The notes beneath the pieces were generated by a model. That model did no database searches. It worked only from the letters and a program-made list of their open reading frames with translations, and had not been told where the DNA came from. Positions 52,901 through 61,109 of a stretch of DNA of 64,000 bases are shown in pieces (within the stretch, counting starts at the first letter, position 1; each line of letters starts with the position of its first letter). The DNA is from Streptomyces abyssalis (lineage in GTDB: Bacteria > Actinomycetota > Actinomycetes > Streptomycetales > Streptomycetaceae): positions 1,109,045 to 1,173,044 of the forward strand of contig NZ_LJGT01000041.1 in assembly GCF_001751365.1 (NCBI RefSeq), written 5' to 3'. The translations under genes were made by a program, and so were the position numbers.

Positions 52901-53501
52901 CCCGCAGACGGGCCAGATGGTGGGTTACGGAGCCGGAGCCCCTGCCCCCGGCCGGTCGACGACGTCCGCGAAGATCGTCGTGGCCGGCGGTTTCGGCGTG
53001 GGCAAGACGACCTTCGTCGGTGCTGTCTCCGAGATCAATCCGCTCCGTACGGAAGCGGTCATGACGTCCGCGTCCGCGGGCATCGACGATCTGACCCACA
53101 CCGGGGGCAAGACCACCACGACGGTGGCCATGGACTTCGGGCGCATCACGCTCGACGACGACCTGATCCTCTACCTCTTCGGCACACCGGGGCAGGATCG
53201 TTTCTGGTTCATGTGGGACGACTTGGTGCGCGGCGCCATCGGCGCCGTGGTCCTCGTCGACACCCGCCGCCTGGCGGACTGTTTCCCCGCCGTCGACTAC
53301 TTCGAGAACTCGGGGCTGCCGTTCATCATCGCGCTGAACGGTTTCGACGGGCACCAGCCCTACACCCCCGAAGAGGTCCGCGAGGCCCTGCAGATCGGCC
53401 CGGACGCTCCCATCATCGTCACCGACGCCAGGCACCGCGCCGAGGCGAAGAGTGCGCTGATCACGCTGGTCGAGCACGCCCTGCTCGCCCGCCTCAAGTA
53501 G
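52881..53501 (+). CDS. cvnD: conservon GTPase, first conservon
   Basis: 206 residues, a small Ras-like GTPase of the MglA/CvnD group. P-loop GGFGVGKTTFVGAVSE (residues 35-50), switch region SASAGIDDL, G3 LFGTPGQDRFWFMWDDL (DxxG replaced by GTPGQ as in this group), and the guanine-specificity NGFDG motif at about 154. GTG 52881. It acts as the output of the conservon at the membrane. Confidence 0.93.
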   Translation: MDFASSSPQTGQMVGYGAGAPAPGRSTTSAKIVVAGGFGVGKTTFVGAVSEINPLRTEAVMTSASAGIDDLTHTGGKTTTTVAMDFGRITLDDDLILYLFGTPGQDRFWFMWDDLVRGAIGAVVLVDTRRLADCFPAVDYFENSGLPFIIALNGFDGHQPYTPEEVREALQIGPDAPIIVTDARHRAEAKSALITLVEHALLARLK

Positions 53502-53547
53502 GGCGTGGAGCCAACTCGGCGCGCACCAGGGCGAGTTGAGTGCACGG

Positions 53548-53573
53548 CCGGGCAGGAGGATTCCTCCTCCCGG
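53548..53573 (+). terminator. terminator of first conservon
   Basis: CCGGG-C-AGGAGG pairs with CCTCCT-CCCGG, loop ATT, 47 bases after cvnD. Confidence 0.7.
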
Positions 53574-53873
53574 CTGTGTCCGCCGTGTTCGCCGCTCCGC
53601 GCTCCTTCAGGTTCATAACGTTTCGACAGTGAATTACGTCTCCGCGAACACGGCAGGCGAGCAAAAGGCTTCACTCTGCTCACAAATCCTGGACTCTTTA
53701 CCCCTGTTGCCCTCGTATGCCCGATTTCTCAGACCTGTGGGGCACTCGTACCCCCCTCTGAGAGGTGTTTGGCGGCCGCTGCCCTGACGTGCTGAAATGC
53801 GCTGAACTCAGCAGTAGCGAGTTGGCACGTCGCCGACCCATGGACGTCGGATACGGACACCGAGGGTCAAGAG
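53574..53873. other. promoter region of second conservon
   Basis: About 300 bases, AT-richer than its surroundings (for example 53620-53720), no gene. It probably holds the promoter of the second cvn operon. Confidence 0.5.
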
Positions 53874-56800
53874 GTGAGGAGTCGCGTGAGGCGAAGCAAG
53901 ACGGGCGCTGCGACAGGAGCCCGGGCGGAGTCGAGGGGCAACTTCACTCCGCCGTCGCGGGTTTCGGTCACATCCGACCTGCCGGACGGTACCGACGGTT
54001 CAGGAAGCCGCTTTGCCGTACGCAACTGGCGTGTGCGGACGAGGCTGTACGCCATCCTTCTCATACCCGTGATGGTGGGACTGGTCTTCGGCGGTTTCCG
54101 CGTGAACGACGCCATCGCCACCTGGAACGAGGCCGAGGACGCCCAGCGCACCGCCGAGCTCGTGCGCGCGGCCGCCACCTACGGCAACGCCCTCCTCGAC
54201 GAGCGCGACCGCACCGCCGAACCCCTTCTCCAAGGGCGCCGTAACGATCCGGCAGTCGAGCGCGCCCGCACCATCACCGACCGGGCCAAGAAGGACTTCG
54301 ACCGCGCGGCGTCCGCCATGCCGGACAAGCCCGGGCTCGAGCGCCGCCTCGCCGTCTTCCGCAAGGTCGAGCCGAAGCTGGGGACCCTGCGGGCCGCCGC
54401 CTACAGCAAGCGCCTCGGCGGCGTCGAGACCGAGGAGCGCTACGTCGCCGTCCAGCACCCGCTGATGGAGTTCGCCAACGAACTCGGCTTCGGCACGGGC
54501 AACATCACCTCCTACGGCCGCACCGTCTACGCCGTGTCGCTGGCCAAGGGCGCCCAGTCCCTGGAGCGCTCCATCGGCATGCATCTGCTGGTGCGGCAGG
54601 GGCCCGGCAAGTCGGACGTGAAGCGCCAGTACACGGCTCTGACCTCGTACGCCTACCTGGAGCGCATCGCCGTCGAGGAGTACGTCGGCGGGGGCCGCCC
54701 GCAGGATGTGACCCTCCTCAAGCAGGAGATGGCCAAGGCAGAGGCGAAGGGCAAGCAGCGTCTGGCCAAGGCCGAGGCCGCCGCGACCGCCGCAGGCAAG
54801 GACTTCGTCCAGCCGCCGAAGACCGAGAAGGCGATCCCGATGATCGTCTCCGGCGCGGGCAAGCAGGCTCTCGCCTCCAAGGGCGTGACGCCGCAGAGCT
54901 GGTTCGCCACGACCACCGGCAAGTTCGACGCCTACCGCGCCGTCGAGGCGGAGCTCGCGGAACTGGCCGTCGACGAGACGGCCCAGATCTCCGACGACGC
55001 CGCCCGCGACGCCGTGGTCAACGCCCTCATCGTGCTGGTGGCGCTGCTGATCGCGTTCTTCCTCGCCGGCATGATGGCCCGCTCCATGAGCCGCAGCATG
55101 GGCAATCTGCGCAACGCGGCGTTCGGCATCGCCGAGCAGCGGCTGCCGATGCTCGTCGACCAGCTCTCGCGTACCGACCCGGGCCGCGTCGACACACGCG
55201 TCGCACCCATCCCCATCGAGAGCACCGACGAGATCGGCGAAGTGGCCCGCGCCTTCGACCAGGTCCACCGCGAGGCCGTACGTCTCGCGGCGGAACAGGC
55301 ACTTCTGCGCGGGAACGTCAACGCGATCTTCACCAACCTCTCCAGCCGCAACCAGGGCCTCATCGAGCGCCAGCTCGGCCTGATCTCCGACCTCGAGAAC
55401 AACGAGGCCGACCCGGACCAGCTGGAGAGCCTCTTCCGCCTCGACCACCTGGCGACCCGCATGCGGCGCAACGGCGAGAACCTCCTCGTCCTCGCCGGTG
55501 AGGAACCCGGCCGCAGCTGGAACGAGCCGGTGCCGCTCGTGGACATCCTGCGCGCCGCGTCGTCCGAGGTGGAGCACTACGAGCGCATCGAGCTCTCCGG
55601 CGTCCCCGAGAGCGACATCCACGGCCAGGTCGTCAACGACCTCGTGCACCTGCTCGCGGAGCTGCTGGAGAACGCCACCTCCTTCTCCTCCCCGCAGACG
55701 AAGGTCGACGTCACCGCCACACGGCTGCCCGACGACCGCGTCGTGATCGAGATCCACGACAAGGGAGTCGGCCTGACCGCGGAGGACTTCGCGGACATCA
55801 ATTACAAACTGGCCAATCCGCCCACGGTGGACGCCAGTCTCGCCCGCCGCATGGGCCTGTACGTCGTCGGCCGCCTCGCCGACCGGCACGGCATCCGCGT
55901 CCAGCTGCGCCCCTCGGGCGAGCAGATCGGCACGACGTGCCTGGTGATGCTGCCGCAGGGGATCACACAGGGCGGCGGCGGCGAGGAAGACGCATACGAG
56001 GACTTCACCGTCTCGCGCATCATGCCGGAGGCGCCCGCGCCGCCGGACCCCGCGTCGTACGGCCGCGGCCTGCCGGCCTCACGTACCGCGGGCGAACTCG
56101 GCTTCGACGACGCGCGCTACGAGGTGCCCGACGATCTCTCCTCGCTCGGCCCGCTCGACTCCGTCGGGCGCGCGCAGCTGCGTGACGAACGCCGGGAGGA
56201 GCTGGAGCCCCGGCCCGGCGGGCGGGACGAGCCCGCGGACCCGCACCGGTTCCAGGAGCCGCGGGAGTTCCAGGAGCGCCGGCCCGAGCCGCTGGAGACG
56301 TGGCAGCCGCAAGGGCAGTGGCAGGAGCAGCGGGAGCAGCGCGAACAGCAGGAGTGGCAGGAACAGCGGGAACAGCAGGAGTGGCGGGAGCGACAGGAAT
56401 GGCGGGAGGGGCAGGAGGAGTGGCTCGAGCGGCAGCGCGGCCGCCAGGAGCCCCAGGACCGGCAGCCCGAACAGGAGCAATCGCGGCAGGAGCCCCGGTT
56501 CCCCTCCCGGCCCTCGTCCCCGTACGGTGAGCAGCCGCCGGCACCTCAGCCCCAACTGCCCCATCAGCCTGAGCAGTTGCCCTCCACGGGCAGTCCCTAC
56601 GCCTCTCAGGGATCCGAAGCGGAATCCGGTACGGGCGTTCACGAGAATGGCCGTGACCGCGTAGGCTTCGACCGTCCGGGCCCAGCCCCGAGCAGTTACC
56701 GCACCACAACCGGCGCTGGCCTGCCGCGCCGGGAGGCGGGGCGGTCACGGCAAGAGGGCGGTCCGGCAGAGCAACACCAGCAGCACCAGCCTCAAACGGA

Positions 56801-57107
56801 ACCTTCCGAGGATTGGCGTAACGCCAACGACGAGCGCTGGAGCCGGGCAGGCCGGCTGCGTGACCCGCAGTCCAGTGGTCTCACTCCATCCGGCCTTCCC
56901 CGGCGGGTGCCCAGGGCCAACCTGGTCGCGGGCACCGCGGATGCGACCCCGCAGGGAGGCCCTATGGTCTCCCGGGCACCCGAGGACGTCCGTGGCAGGC
57001 TCAGCAACCTCCACCGCGGCGTACGCCGAGGGCGCGGCGCGGGTGACGCCCCCCAGAATGACCGACAGGGCTTCGGCCCCGGCAGCACCTACGATCAGGA
57101 GCGTTAG
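53874..57107 (+). CDS. cvnA: conservon histidine kinase-like sensor, second conservon
   Basis: 1077 residues, same plan as the first copy: TM1 at about 59-78 (LYAILLIPVMVGLVFGG), NIT-like sensor, TM2 at about 382-405, HAMP, and HATPase with NDLVHLLAELLENATSFSSP (about 586) and IHDKGVGLTAEDF. The kinase core is closely similar to the first, but the sensor and the tail differ. The tail (from about 690) has a Gln/Glu/Arg/Trp-rich stretch around 820-870 with repeated REQQEW, and no TGEFQRP repeats. It ends with the same SGLPRRVPRANLVAGT motif and VRGRLSNLHRGV. GTG 53874 is used; GTG 53886 is also possible. Confidence 0.9.
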   Translation: MRSRVRRSKTGAATGARAESRGNFTPPSRVSVTSDLPDGTDGSGSRFAVRNWRVRTRLYAILLIPVMVGLVFGGFRVNDAIATWNEAEDAQRTAELVRAAATYGNALLDERDRTAEPLLQGRRNDPAVERARTITDRAKKDFDRAASAMPDKPGLERRLAVFRKVEPKLGTLRAAAYSKRLGGVETEERYVAVQHPLMEFANELGFGTGNITSYGRTVYAVSLAKGAQSLERSIGMHLLVRQGPGKSDVKRQYTALTSYAYLERIAVEEYVGGGRPQDVTLLKQEMAKAEAKGKQRLAKAEAAATAAGKDFVQPPKTEKAIPMIVSGAGKQALASKGVTPQSWFATTTGKFDAYRAVEAELAELAVDETAQISDDAARDAVVNALIVLVALLIAFFLAGMMARSMSRSMGNLRNAAFGIAEQRLPMLVDQLSRTDPGRVDTRVAPIPIESTDEIGEVARAFDQVHREAVRLAAEQALLRGNVNAIFTNLSSRNQGLIERQLGLISDLENNEADPDQLESLFRLDHLATRMRRNGENLLVLAGEEPGRSWNEPVPLVDILRAASSEVEHYERIELSGVPESDIHGQVVNDLVHLLAELLENATSFSSPQTKVDVTATRLPDDRVVIEIHDKGVGLTAEDFADINYKLANPPTVDASLARRMGLYVVGRLADRHGIRVQLRPSGEQIGTTCLVMLPQGITQGGGGEEDAYEDFTVSRIMPEAPAPPDPASYGRGLPASRTAGELGFDDARYEVPDDLSSLGPLDSVGRAQLRDERREELEPRPGGRDEPADPHRFQEPREFQERRPEPLETWQPQGQWQEQREQREQQEWQEQREQQEWRERQEWREGQEEWLERQRGRQEPQDRQPEQEQSRQEPRFPSRPSSPYGEQPPAPQPQLPHQPEQLPSTGSPYASQGSEAESGTGVHENGRDRVGFDRPGPAPSSYRTTTGAGLPRREAGRSRQEGGPAEQHQQHQPQTEPSEDWRNANDERWSRAGRLRDPQSSGLTPSGLPRRVPRANLVAGTADATPQGGPMVSRAPEDVRGRLSNLHRGVRRGRGAGDAPQNDRQGFGPGSTYDQER

Positions 57108-57108
57108 T

Positions 57109-57531
57109 GTGAGCCCGATGAGCCAGGCGGCGCAGAACCTGAACTGGTTGATCACCAACTTCGTGGACAGCACCCCGGGTGTGTCCCACACGGTGGTGGT
57201 CTCCGCGGACGGGCTTCTGCTCGCAATGTCCGAGGGCTTCCCGCGCGACCGCGCCGACCAGTTGGCGGCAGTCGCGTCCGGGCTTACCTCACTCACCGCC
57301 GGAGCCTCCCGGATCTTCGAGGGCGGCAGCGTGAACCAGACGGTTGTGGAGATGGAGCGAGGATTTCTCTTCATCATGTCCATCTCCGACGGTTCGGCGC
57401 TCGCGGTTCTCGCACATCCCGAGGCCGACATCGGACTTGTCGGCTACGAAATGGCACTCCTCGTCGACCGCGCAGGCACGGTCCTCACACCGGATCTCCG
57501 CGCCGAACTGCAAGGAAGCCTGCTGAACTAG
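57109..57531 (+). CDS. cvnB: roadblock/LC7-domain protein, second conservon
   Basis: 140 residues, almost identical to the first copy (a few changes such as NTPG to STPG and GGPVN to GGSVN). GTG 57109, two bases after the cvnA stop, has AGGAG upstream. It probably regulates the second CvnD. Confidence 0.93.
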   Translation: MSPMSQAAQNLNWLITNFVDSTPGVSHTVVVSADGLLLAMSEGFPRDRADQLAAVASGLTSLTAGASRIFEGGSVNQTVVEMERGFLFIMSISDGSALAVLAHPEADIGLVGYEMALLVDRAGTVLTPDLRAELQGSLLN

Positions 57532-57667
57532 TTCTCAACCGGCAGACAGGCAGTGCGCGTTGAGCCGGAGCGCCATAAGGTGCTTTAGGTGCGTGCCCGC
57601 TGAAGACAGTGCCGGAGCAGGACGGAACAATGTGTGGCCCGCACGTCCGTGAGTCGGAGGAGGAAAC

Positions 57668-58345
57668 ATGACAATGCCCCCAGGCGGCCCGTCGTCGTAC
57701 GGCAGCGGTCATGAGAACGGGCGTCCCAGGCGTTTCAACTTCCCCTCCACGCCCAGCCGGCACGCCGCCGGGCAGCAGCCCGGCTACGAGCAGCAGGGGC
57801 CCGGTCAGCCGCACCAGCAGCCGCCGCCTCCGCCGCCGTCGCGCCGGCAGCCCTCCCGGTACGACGAGGGGCTGTACGAGTCCTCGCGCTACGACCGCCG
57901 GCAGGAGCGGCGCCAGTACGACCAGGGGCCACCGCCCCGAATCCAGACGGTGCAGCCGCAGCCCCGCAAGGACCCTGCCAACCAGGGTGGCCGCACCGAA
58001 CAGCAGCCGCTCGTGCGCCCGTACGCGATGACGGGTGGACGGACCCGTCCCCGCTACCAGCTCGCCATCGAGGCACTGGTGCACACCTCGGCCGAACCCG
58101 CCAGGCTCCAGGGCCAGTTGCCCGAGCACCAGCGGATCTGCCGTCTGTGCTACGAGATCAAATCGGTAGCTGAGATCTCGGCACTTCTCACCATTCCCCT
58201 CGGCGTCGCCCGTATCCTCGTCGCCGACCTGGCCGAAGCGGGCCTCGTCGCCATTCACCAGCCGGGCGGCGACGACACCAACTCCGACGGCCAGCCAGAC
58301 GTGACACTGCTCGAAAGGGTGCTCAGTGGACTTCGGAAGCTCTAG
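57668..58345 (+). CDS. cvnC: DUF742 protein, second conservon
   Basis: 225 residues. The DUF742 part (from about residue 113) matches the first copy (LVRPYAMTGGRTRPRYQLAI, ARILVADLAEAG), but a Pro/Gln/Arg-rich N-terminal extension of about 90 residues (including PPPPPPSRRQPS) is specific to this copy. ATG 57668 follows GGAGGAGG. It overlaps cvnD by 20 bases. Confidence 0.92.
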   Translation: MTMPPGGPSSYGSGHENGRPRRFNFPSTPSRHAAGQQPGYEQQGPGQPHQQPPPPPPSRRQPSRYDEGLYESSRYDRRQERRQYDQGPPPRIQTVQPQPRKDPANQGGRTEQQPLVRPYAMTGGRTRPRYQLAIEALVHTSAEPARLQGQLPEHQRICRLCYEIKSVAEISALLTIPLGVARILVADLAEAGLVAIHQPGGDDTNSDGQPDVTLLERVLSGLRKL

Positions 58346-58910
58346 CGGCGGCGCTGCTGCCCGTTCCACCACCTCCGCGAAGATCGTGGTTGCTGGCGGA
58401 TTCGGTGTGGGCAAGACGACCTTCGTCGGTGCCGTGTCGGAGATCAATCCGCTGCGCACGGAAGCCGTGATGACTTCGGCGTCGGCGGGTATCGACGACC
58501 TGTCACACACCGCTGACAAGACCACCACCACGGTGGCCATGGACTTCGGCCGCATCACCCTCGACCAGGACCTGATCCTCTACCTCTTCGGTACGCCCGG
58601 ACAGGACCGCTTCTGGTTCATGTGGGACGACCTGGTCCGCGGTGCGATCGGCGCCGTCGTCCTCGTCGACACCCGCCGCCTCGCGGACTGCTTCCCCGCG
58701 GTGGACTACTTCGAGAACTCCGGCCTCCCCTTCGTGATCGCCCTCAACGGCTTCGACGGTCATCAGCCGTACACGCCGGAGGAGGTGCGTGAGGCCCTGC
58801 AGATCGGGCCCGACGCCCCGATCATCACCACCGACGCCCGTCACCGCGCGGACGCGAAGAGCGCGCTGATCACGCTGGTCGAGCACGCGCTGATGGCCCG
58901 CCTGCGATAG
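58326..58910 (+). CDS. cvnD: conservon GTPase, second conservon
   Basis: 194 residues. GTPase with GGFGVGKTTFVGAVSE (about 22-37), LFGTPGQDRFWFMWDD and NGFDG at about 141; apart from a shorter N-terminus it is almost the same as the first copy. GTG 58326. Confidence 0.94.
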   Translation: MDFGSSSGGAAARSTTSAKIVVAGGFGVGKTTFVGAVSEINPLRTEAVMTSASAGIDDLSHTADKTTTTVAMDFGRITLDQDLILYLFGTPGQDRFWFMWDDLVRGAIGAVVLVDTRRLADCFPAVDYFENSGLPFVIALNGFDGHQPYTPEEVREALQIGPDAPIITTDARHRADAKSALITLVEHALMARLR

Positions 58911-58952
58911 CGCGGTCGCCGCCGCGCGCCTCCGCCGACGGCGGCGCCCCGT

Positions 58953-58989
58953 ACGACGAAGAGCCGGACCTCGGTCCGGCTCTCGTCGT
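58953..58989 (+). terminator. terminator of second conservon
   Basis: GAGCCGGACC-TC-GGTCCGGCTC, extended by ACGACGA/TCGTCGT with one bulge, 42 bases after cvnD. Confidence 0.85.
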
Positions 58990-59066
58990 CTCCGGCCGCT
59001 CCCTGGGAACGTCTCCCTCTGCGGCGACGGCCGCTTCCGCAGGAAGGGTGCCTCGTCGAACGCGGC

Positions 59067-59684
59067 TCAGGCTCGGGCGGTCCTCTTCTCGGCCATGTCA
59101 CGTGCACAGGCCACGCCGACCGGGACGAGGCCCAGGAGGAAGAGCGTCAGCGTTCCGGGCATGACCCAGGCGGGGACGGCGGCTGTCTCCGGAGTACGCC
59201 ACTGGAGCCAGCAGAGCGGCAGGAACCCCGCCCCGGACAAGGCGTTCATGATCAGCAGTGACCGGGCCGTGCGGCGGGCCGAGACGCCGCTGGCCGGGCG
59301 GTTGGTCATGGCGGCCGCCGCCCCGCTCCAACGGTTCCGGGGCTCCGGCAACTCGTCCTGCGGGGTGATGCGTGTCGCCAGCGCCGCGCAGCCGGTGAGC
59401 ACCACGGTGAGCCCCGCGTAGATGAAGACCGGGACGAAGGCGGCCCCCACGCCCTTCGCTGTCCACGCGTCGATGCCGTCCGGGCCGATGTGCGCGGGCA
59501 GACGGTCCGGCAGACCGGGATACCGGACCGCTCCCCAGACCGCCATGGCGGTCAGCAGCACCAGGCTCGGCGCCAGCCAGGACCACAGCGGCCCTCCCGG
59601 CGAGGACACGTTCCGGCTCCGCACACCCACTCCAATCCGTGCCGTACCCAGGGCCGTTCGCCTCGGCCTCATGCGATTGTGCAT
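59067..59684 (-). CDS. DUF1648 membrane protein
   Basis: 205 residues with four predicted TM helices (about 33-52, 85-104, 140-160 and 173-195). The DUF1648 motif is YPGLPDRLPAHIGPDGIDAW at about 55-74. Such proteins occur with SdpI-like immunity or signalling proteins; no role is clear here. ATG 59684 or 59672 may be the start. It is convergent with the second conservon. Confidence 0.8.
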   Translation of the reverse strand: MHNRMRPRRTALGTARIGVGVRSRNVSSPGGPLWSWLAPSLVLLTAMAVWGAVRYPGLPDRLPAHIGPDGIDAWTAKGVGAAFVPVFIYAGLTVVLTGCAALATRITPQDELPEPRNRWSGAAAAMTNRPASGVSARRTARSLLIMNALSGAGFLPLCWLQWRTPETAAVPAWVMPGTLTLFLLGLVPVGVACARDMAEKRTARA

Positions 59685-60326
59685 GTGGCACGGTCCCGGG
59701 CGTCAGGGGCCGGCGACGATCGATCGACGGCATCCGCCGCCGCGGCGCGGGTCGGCCGCGTGCGCCGCTGAGGCGGGTGCGTGCGGGGCGGGATCGAGTT
59801 GCCGCGCCGGGTCCAACATGGCGTGCCCGGTGCCTTGTTGGTCCGTGCAGGGGGTACGGACGGTGCACGCCGCGGCGGACGGCGCGCTGCGACCGGGAGC
59901 GAAGGAGCCGGTCGCCCGCCTCCGCCGCATGCCTCCGCCGCGTGGGGCTCCGGGGCGGGGCCCTGGGTCCCGAGCGCCCGCTTGATTCGCGGTGTGGTGC
60001 ACGGGCGGGCCCGGGAGCCCACGGCCGCGAGAGAGCCAGTGTGCGGGCGCGCGCGAGTGCTGCGCGTGTTCGGCCGGCACCCCGGGCCGCGAAGCTCGCG
60101 CGCACCCGAGCCCGTCGCGCGCAGCCGCGTACCGCTCGGACGCGGGCCGCCCCTCGTACCCGCTCGGACGCGAGCCGCCCCTCGTGTCCATCGCCCGGAA
60201 ACCCGGAAACGGGGCCCGGAGCGGAGCCCCGGCAGGGGAGTGGGGGCGGAGCCCTCACGAAGCGCATCGCATACGCTGGAGCGTCGTCAACCCCGTCCGG
60301 CCAGAGCTGAAGGGCAGCCCGAACCC
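59685..60326. other. 640-bp gene-free region before FAH
   Basis: No gene supported. It contains a 27-28-bp tandem repeat at 60128-60182 (GCTCGGACGCG(g/a)GCCGCCCCT type). At its right end, TACGCT at 60272-60277 may be the -10 of the FAH-gltX unit. Confidence 0.5.
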
Positions 60327-61109
60327 GTGCGCATCGCAAGATTCTCCCTCGACGGAAACGTCGCCTTCGGTGTCGTGGAAGGGGACGCGGAGACCGAAGG
60401 CGGCCCCGTCCTCGACATCATCAAGGGCCATCCCTTCGCGGAGTTCGAACTCTCGGGGCAGAAGCTCCCGCTGGACAAGGTCCGTCTGCTGCCGCCCGTA
60501 CTGCCCAGCAAGGTCGTCGCGATCGGCCGCAACTACGCCGAGCACGCGAAGGAGTTGGGCAACGAGGTCCCGGACGCCCCGGTCGTCTTCTTCAAGCCGT
60601 CCACGTCCCTGTGCGGCCCGCACGACCCCGTCACCTACCCGTCCTTCTCCTCCGAGGTGCACTACGAGGCCGAACTGGCTGTCGTCATCGGCCGGTTGTG
60701 CAAGGACGTGCCACGCGAGCGCGTCAAGGACGTCATCCTCGGCTACACCTGCGGCAACGACATCACCGCCCGCGACATCCAGCGCAGCGAGTTGCAGTGG
60801 GCCCGCGCCAAGGGCTTCGACACCTCCTGTCCGCTCGGCCCCTGGGTGGAGACCGAGCTGGACGCCTCCGACCTCGGCGTGATGTGCACCGTCAACGGCG
60901 AGCAGCGCCAGCTCGGCCGTACGAGCGAGATGGTCCGCTCCGTCGAGGACCTGGTCGTCCACATCACCGAGGCCATGACACTGCTGCCCGGCGACGTCAT
61001 CCTCACCGGCACCCCGGCGGGCGTCGGCCCCCTCACCGTCGGCGACGAGGTCGCCGTCACCATCGAAGGCATCGGCACCCTCACCAACAAGGTGGTCAAG
61101 CGTGACTGA
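60327..61109 (+). CDS. fumarylacetoacetate hydrolase (FAH) family protein
   Basis: 260 residues. FAH-family C-terminal catalytic fold: KVVAIGRNYAEHAKELG, FFKPSTSLCGPHDPV, VHYEAELAVVIGR (metal Glu), GYTCGNDITARDIQRSE, MVRSVEDLVVHI and LTGTPAGVGPL. Members split or decarboxylate C-C bonds of acylpyruvates; a housekeeping oxaloacetate decarboxylase or acylpyruvate hydrolase role is likely. GTG 60327 is used. The stop overlaps gltX by eight bases. Confidence 0.9.
   Translation: MRIARFSLDGNVAFGVVEGDAETEGGPVLDIIKGHPFAEFELSGQKLPLDKVRLLPPVLPSKVVAIGRNYAEHAKELGNEVPDAPVVFFKPSTSLCGPHDPVTYPSFSSEVHYEAELAVVIGRLCKDVPRERVKDVILGYTCGNDITARDIQRSELQWARAKGFDTSCPLGPWVETELDASDLGVMCTVNGEQRQLGRTSEMVRSVEDLVVHITEAMTLLPGDVILTGTPAGVGPLTVGDEVAVTIEGIGTLTNKVVKRD

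Noticed and set aside
59685-60326. tRNA or small RNA gene before FAH
   Set aside because: No cloverleaf-compatible arms or TpsiC sequence found; the region is mainly GC-rich repeats.
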